NCBI GenBank assembly: GCA_026119855.1
Contig: JAOWBW010001586.1
Location: forward strand, 124,001-188,000
DNA: 64,000 bases
DNA from: Campanula takesimana
Taxonomy: Eukaryota; Streptophyta; Magnoliopsida; Asterales; Campanulaceae
Reading direction: 5' to 3'
Shown: piece after piece, positions 58,827-64,000 of the stretch
Layout of the letters: each line of letters begins with the position of its first letter
Position numbering within the stretch: position 1 is the stretch's first letter
Made by a program: the position numbers and the translations under genes
The notes under the pieces: model-generated
Told to the model about the DNA's origin: nothing
What the model saw: the letters and a program-made list of their open reading frames with translations, nothing else
Databases searched by the model: none

Positions 58827-61285
58827 TGTAACGCCCATCCTTATTCTTGTTAAATATTTGACTTGCTTGTTAAATTCTTGAACTTGCATATTATGTGATA
58901 GTTTTACTTGAGTTAATTTCTTAGCTGCTTTAGAATATTAAGGTGGTTAAATGTCTAGTTTTGACTTTTGGGTCATTTGTGAAAATATGACTTTAGGGAC
59001 TTTTTTGTTAAAAGTGAAACTTGAGGGGCCTAAGTGTCATTTTTTAAAAGTTAAAAGTATATCTTGTGGGTTTGTCTTCTCTGAGAAGCATTTTTCCCCA
59101 AATTAGTTTTACGTTTTCTCTGTGAATAAAAGCTAGGTATAGGGTTTACCCTATTCTCGAATCCTCGTGTTTAATTATCCCTCTATTCTCGATTCCGATC
59201 CGGGATAAATATTCGTGGTGTTGAATAGAACGTTTCCTGCCGAACAGAAATTTGTTTGGGTAACTTTGATTACGGAGTAGGTAAGTTATTAGCTCCCCCT
59301 TGCTTGTAATAACATGCCTATATGTTATTCCTGATACTTGTGCTTGTCAATTTTGTGTTTGGGGTGATTTTTGTGATACTTGTAATTTTGGGACAAAGGG
59401 AGTATTAACCCTCTGTGTAAAATTTTGAAAGAACTTGAAAGTAATGGTTTAAAGCTTGTTTAGTACTCCTTGGCATTGCATAGTTATTAGTTTGTTAGTA
59501 GAAAGTTACTCCTACTTGTGGGACGGGTGAAATTTGACTTACAGGAAAAATGGGAAATTTGAGCTCCAGGCTTCTGGGCGACCGCCCAGAGAGGTCATGG
59601 GCGACCGCCCAAATGATCAGAGTTGGGGTTCCAAAAGTCTAGTCTGGGCGACCGCCCAGGTGGGGAGTAAGCGACCGCCCAAGTCCCCTGTTTCACAAAA
59701 GTGGTTTAAACTCAAATGAAATGAAACCTTACCCCTCCTAAGGCATAGAGCCTTAGTATAAGATGTCATAGCATGTGTATATGTACCTTTTGGGGCATTA
59801 GAACTTAGTCTTGAACATGAACAGTTATAGAACTCAAATGAGAACTTAAGTATAAGAGTAACAACTCTTTTTAATATCTTGAAAGTGCTATAAACAAGCA
59901 CTAATGTGTTATGCTTGTCTTGAAACCAATGTTTGTGCACCTTAGGGGCATTAGAACAATGTCTTGAGCTTAAACATCCAAAGTATAGGGTGATGAACTT
60001 GAAGTATAAGATGTCTAACTCTTATATATGACTTGAACATCCATAGGATTGGAATGATAACTCGAGTATAAGACAATAAAATCTTGTACATGCCTTAAAA
60101 CCAATACATGTGTATGGTAATGAATTTGAAAGTGCTAAGAACAAGCACTAACGTGTATGAGACATATTCTTGATGTGTATGTGCAAACATTGCATATAGC
60201 TACTTGATAATAATGTGATTTCTTGATTACTTGAAGCATGTTTCTTGATGAGCTAGTCTACTACTTTTGGATTAGTTCTACTTTTGTAGTTCAAGTAAAT
60301 ACCTACTTGTGCATTCTTGTGTGAGTCCAGCTGGTCCTTGCTTGTTCGGAGGTATATAGGTTCACGCTTATCATGAGGCTGGGGCCAAAGTGATAATCGG
60401 GGATCTATGTATCTGCGCTTAACCCCTTACTACAGGCAATTGTAAGGGCATAGCTTCCTTTGTTAGAGCAATACGCTTGATAAAAGTGAATGCTAAACTC
60501 GTGAACACCTCGTGAATCTTGATCTTGGGAATGACACTGGTTACCGGGTCTTCTTATATATACTGCATAATCAGTTTCTTGATATTGATCGTGATTGTCA
60601 AAAGTAATACAAGCTACGAAAACAATGGTATTCTTGGGAGGGATAAGGAAGGAAGAAATATCCTTTGTAACGTGATAACTTAGCCTTATGTGGTAATTGA
60701 TGAGTTGTCTTAGCCTCTCATATACTTGTTACTTGATGATACTTGATACATGATTACTTGAGTATCTATTTGAATTGCATGACAACATGTCATGTAGTTG
60801 CATCTAATAGGTTACTGAGCTTTATCTCACCCCGTTCCTTGTTTTTTTGTTTTCCTTAGATCAAAAGAAGGCTAGTAATAGTGCGCAGTGAGGCTCGACA
60901 TAGCTGGGAGCTTACTACGCAGGTTGTTATTCTTTTGGGGCTTGTGTCCTTTTACACTTTGGTGAGGACGATTTTGTATGGGTTGTATAACTCCTTATTT
61001 TGGGGTAGACAGTCTTGCATAGTACTTGTTGTCTCTAGACATCTTGTAATGCCAGCTTATGTGCTAGGCATGTCTTCCGCTGTATGTAACCAAGTTTGGT
61101 TTTAATTTTCTTGTCTAGAACTCGTGTTGTGAGCTATTTTAGCTCCTTACTCTAGAGTATATATATCATGTCAGTTTGTTATAAGCAGCTGTCATCCCGT
61201 TTCTTGTTAGTTTCTTGATTCTTGTTAGTTATGCGCACCAGGTTCGAGGTTCTATTAGGGAATCCTGGGACTTGGGGGCGTGTCA
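58827..61285 (+). mobile_element. 5' LTR of a Ty3/gypsy chromovirus
   Basis: 2459 bp from TGTAACGCCCATCC to GGGGGCGTGTCA, with imperfect inverted ends. The primer-binding site follows two bases later. It contains four GGGCGACCGCCC-type palindromes (59574-59681) and runs of short related words (acttgaagtataag, caagcactaatgtg) at 59770-60160. Its sequence does not match the LTR at 1174-3309, so it is a different family. Confidence 0.85.
59574..59681. repeat. GC-rich palindrome cluster in the LTR
   Basis: Near-palindromes ctgggcgaccgcccag at 59574 and 59644, tgggcgaccgccca at 59598 and gcgaccgcccaa at 59670: four occurrences in 108 bp. Confidence 0.92.
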
Positions 61286-61287
61286 GT

Positions 61288-61299
61288 TGGTATCAGAGC
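61288..61299 (+). promoter_or_regulatory. Primer-binding site (initiator tRNA-Met type)
   Basis: TGGTATCAGAGC, two bases after the LTR end. It is the same primer type as the copia remnant at 8636. Confidence 0.9.
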
Positions 61300-61422
61300 T
61301 ACCCTGGTTTAGCTACCCTGTTTAGCTACCTTGGTTTGCTCTAAGTCTGGATAGGGTCTATGGCCTAGGTATGGGTTAGTCTTGGGTGTGTTATTAACGC
61401 CGAGTGTTTACCTATAGGTACA

Positions 61423-62849
61423 ATGAGTTCTGAAGGTACTAGTGGCAGTAATCAGGTGAGATTAGCAACTTCTCAAGAAGAGATGGCTGATAATATGGAC
61501 AGGGATTATCCTAATCGACTTACAAAGTTTTTGAAGTTGAAATCTTGTAGCTTTGACGGGAACCTGATGCTAAGAAGGCAGAAGAGTGGATTGAAAGTAT
61601 AGAAAAGATCTTTACAGCCTTGAGATGTGCAGGAGGTGATAAGGTAACATTTGCAACCTTTAAACTTGAGAAAGCTGCTGAACATTGGTGGCAAGTTCTG
61701 AATAAAAGCTGGGAACTGGAAGGGGTACCACAGACTTGGGAGAATTTTCTCAAAGCATTCAAGTCACAGTTCATTCCAGCAGTGGTCCAAGACAGAAAAG
61801 AGATGGAATTTCTTAATCTGGAGCAAGGAAGCTTGACAGTGGGGCAATACTCAACCAAGTTCACAGAATTGGCTAGGTATTGTGATCACTTAGTTCAAAA
61901 TGAAACAAAGAAGGCACAGAGGTTTGTGAAGGGGTTGAAGACTGAGTACATGAAGCAGCTTCTTTCTCTACAGCTTACTAGTTATCAACAAGCAGTGGAT
62001 AGGGCTTATGGCATTGAAAATGACATTGAAGAACACAAGGTGAAGTTGGGAACAATTATGACAGGTCGTGTTTCAGAGAAAGCACATGGATCTGGTTCTA
62101 AGGGTGGTAAATCTGACCGCCAAGATCGTCGATTTCGACAACCCTCTGAAAGAAAAGGTAGTGTATCAACTGGTTCTAAGACAACAGTCCAAGGTTCCAG
62201 GAAAGTGTGTGGTTATTCCTTGAAAGAAGGCCATTCTGAAGACAAGTGTTGGCTAAAGCTTGGGAAATGTTTATCTTGTGGGGAAACAGGGCACTTTAAC
62301 AAGAATTGTCCTAAAGGCAAAGGAAGTCAAGTTGGGGGTACGAGTCAACAGGCCTCATGTACTAAGAGAGATAGTGGGGGTCGACCTAAAGTTCAGGGTC
62401 GAGTGTTTGCTCTAGATCAGCAGGGTGTAGCTGAGTCTTCTGCGGTTATAGGAGGTACTATATTACTTTTTAGTACGAGAGCGCGAGTCCTGATAGATCC
62501 GGGCTCATCTCATTCTTATGTGGCATCTCATTTTGTGTCGCACTTGCATGTTCTTCCTGATTCTATGCCTTATGTGCTAGAAGTATCTTCCCCTATGGGA
62601 GATTGTATGTTTGCTTCTGAGGTTTATAAGAAATGTGAAGTTCTTGTGGGTGATCATGCCCTTCTTGCTGACCTAGTCGTGTTACCTATAAGGGACTTCG
62701 ACGTGATTCTTGGCATGGATTGGCTTTATGTGCATCATGCATCTGTTGATTGTCATAGAAAAGTAGTAACTTTTTATATACCTGGTTTGCCTGATTTTAC
62801 CTTTGAAGGTGATAGGCCTAATGTGCTATACGTGTTATTTCTGCTTTAA
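61423..62849 (+). pseudogene. Chromovirus gag and protease, frameshifted
   Basis: Gag starts at ATG 61423 (MSSEGTSGSNQVRLATSQEE). A one-base loss near 61558-61561 shifts the frame. The gag body continues in the next frame (FKLEKAAEHWWQVLNKSW, LEQGSLTVGQYSTKFTELAR), then a Lys/Arg/Ser-rich linker, a CCHC zinc knuckle (CLSCGETGHFNKNC) and the protease. The protease active-site motif reads LIDPGSSHSYV, with Pro where the family has Ser or Thr (D-S/T-G); this alone would probably inactivate it. The later protease motif DFDVILGMDWL is intact. The frame ends at 62849 through another shift, just before the RT-linked frame. Confidence 0.9.
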
Positions 62850-64000
62850 AAGCTAGAAAACTTTTATCTCGTGGTTGTGCCGAGTATCTCGCATGTGTGC
62901 TTGACAAGAGTTTATCTGTACCTAAGATGGAAGATATTCCTGTTGTGTCTGAATTTTCAGATGTATTCTCTTTTGAGTATAACATGCCACCTGATCGAGA
63001 GCTTGAGTTCTGTATTAAGTTATTACCATGTACAGCACCAATCTCTAAAGCACCTTATAGAATGGCTCCAGCTGAGTTGAGAGAGTTAAAAACACAGCTT
63101 GAGGAATTACTTGAAAGGGGCTTCATCAGGCCTAGTGTATCACCGTGGGGTGCACCAGTGTTATTTGTCAGAAAGAAAGATGGGACTCTGCGATTATGTA
63201 TTGATTACATAGATCTTAATCAGGTAACTATCAAGAACAAATATCCGTTACCTCATATTGATGACTTGTTTGATCAGCTTCAAGGTTCAGTATTGTACTC
63301 GAAGCTTGACTTGAGAAGCGGTTATCATCAGTTGAAAATCAGATCTGAGGATATACCAAAGACAGCTTTCTGTACCAGGTATGGGCATTATGATTTTATT
63401 GTTATGCCATTCGGTTTGACAAATGCTCCAGCTGTATTTATGGATTTGATGAACCGTATCTTCAAACCATATCTTGATTGTTTCGTGGTGGTATTCATTG
63501 ATGATATTCTTGTGTATTCTAAATCACGGGCTGAGCATGAGCAACATCTCATAGTGGTATTGCAAGTTCCTCGTGAGAAACAATTATTTGCAAAATTCAT
63601 CAAATGTGCTTTCTGGTTAGAAGAAGTTTCATTCTTGGGACATGTTGTGTCTGCTACTGGTATTGCAGTAGATCCTTCCAAAGTTGAAGCAGTTGTAAAC
63701 TGGAAGAGGCCAACTACAGTGACAGAGATCCGTAGTTTCTTGGGCTTGGCTAGTTATTATCGGAGGTTCATTGAGGGATTCTCCAAGATTGTTACTCCAT
63801 TGACTAATTTGACTAAGAAAGCTATTTCTTTTTAGTGGAGTGACAAATGTGAAGCAAGTTTTCAAGAGTTGAAAAGGCGCTTAACTACAGCTCCAGTCTT
63901 GGCTTTGCCTAATGGTTCTGAGAATTTCATGGTTTATAGTGATGCTTCTAAAGAAGGATTGGGTTGTGTTCTAATGCAAGATGGCAAGGTAATAGCTTAT
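62850..64000 (+). pseudogene. Chromovirus pol: reverse transcriptase and start of RNase H, broken; runs off the window
   Basis: After the shift near 62849, the frame at 62897-63835 holds Ty3/gypsy RT: NMPPDRELEFCIKLLPCTAP, APYRMAPAELRELKTQLEEL, LCIDYIDLNQVTIKNKYPLP, YSKLDLRSGYHQLKI, the active site VVFIDDILVYS (near 63490-63520) and GLASYYRRFIEGFS. A TAG at 63833-63835 stops it directly before a conserved Trp; the same frame then continues with RNase H sequence (FMVYSDASKEGLGCVL) to the window end. Gag-RT features fit the Tekay/Del chromovirus group, though no chromodomain is in view. Confidence 0.9.

Overview
The window is nuclear DNA of a flowering plant, almost certainly a eudicot. The evidence is one conserved multi-exon plant gene with GT-AG introns, many Stowaway-type MITEs with CTCCCTCCGTCCC ends and TA target duplications, and dense nested LTR retrotransposons of plant lineages. 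A Lamiales-like genome is a weak guess from the MITE style. One run of 100 N (39203-39302) marks a scaffold gap.

Layout. 1-3309: 3' end of a Ty3/gypsy chromovirus (integrase plus chromodomain, then its 3' LTR). 3310-6480: MITEs, a foldback element and a degenerate tandem repeat. 7062-9672: a non-autonomous Ty1/copia remnant on the minus strand, with a hAT-type MITE inside its LTR. 9673-12302: more hAT-type and Stowaway MITEs. 12964-22602 (minus strand): the only clearly functional gene, an importin-beta family nuclear transport receptor of the SAD2/importin-7/8 group. I resolved 22 exons that join in frame to 1030 codons plus a stop. 23061-23785: a foldback element. 24443-27481: a broken MULE (MuDR) transposase gene on the minus strand.

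27482-39202 is a nest on the minus strand: a copia element inserted in the MULE, and a Sirevirus-like copia inserted in that element's pol. The Sirevirus carries an extra coiled-coil ORF between pol and the 3' LTR. After the gap, 39303-46921 is a plus-strand Tat-lineage Ty3/gypsy element: frameshifted pol with a second RNase H, an antisense extra ORF, an 11-unit 76-bp minisatellite and a 3' LTR. 47324-50116 is a second Sirevirus fragment. 50568-57322 is a tandem array of three composite units of about 2.4-2.5 kb. 57828-58736 is a 453-bp tandem duplication of a gene-like 5' segment. 58827-64000 is the 5' part of another Ty3/gypsy chromovirus: LTR, primer-binding site, gag, protease and RT.

The importin gene is a single-copy island in repeat-derived DNA. 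Every retroelement frame I examined carries stops or frameshifts. I found no tRNA, rRNA or CRISPR. I did not find a clearly new non-transposon system. The most unusual structures are the GGCGCA motif arrays in the Sirevirus (above all inside the likely intron of its extra ORF), the composite tandem array with AT-microsatellite breakpoints, the Tat antisense ORF with its minisatellite, and GC-rich palindromes just upstream of the TATA box in LTRs of unrelated families.
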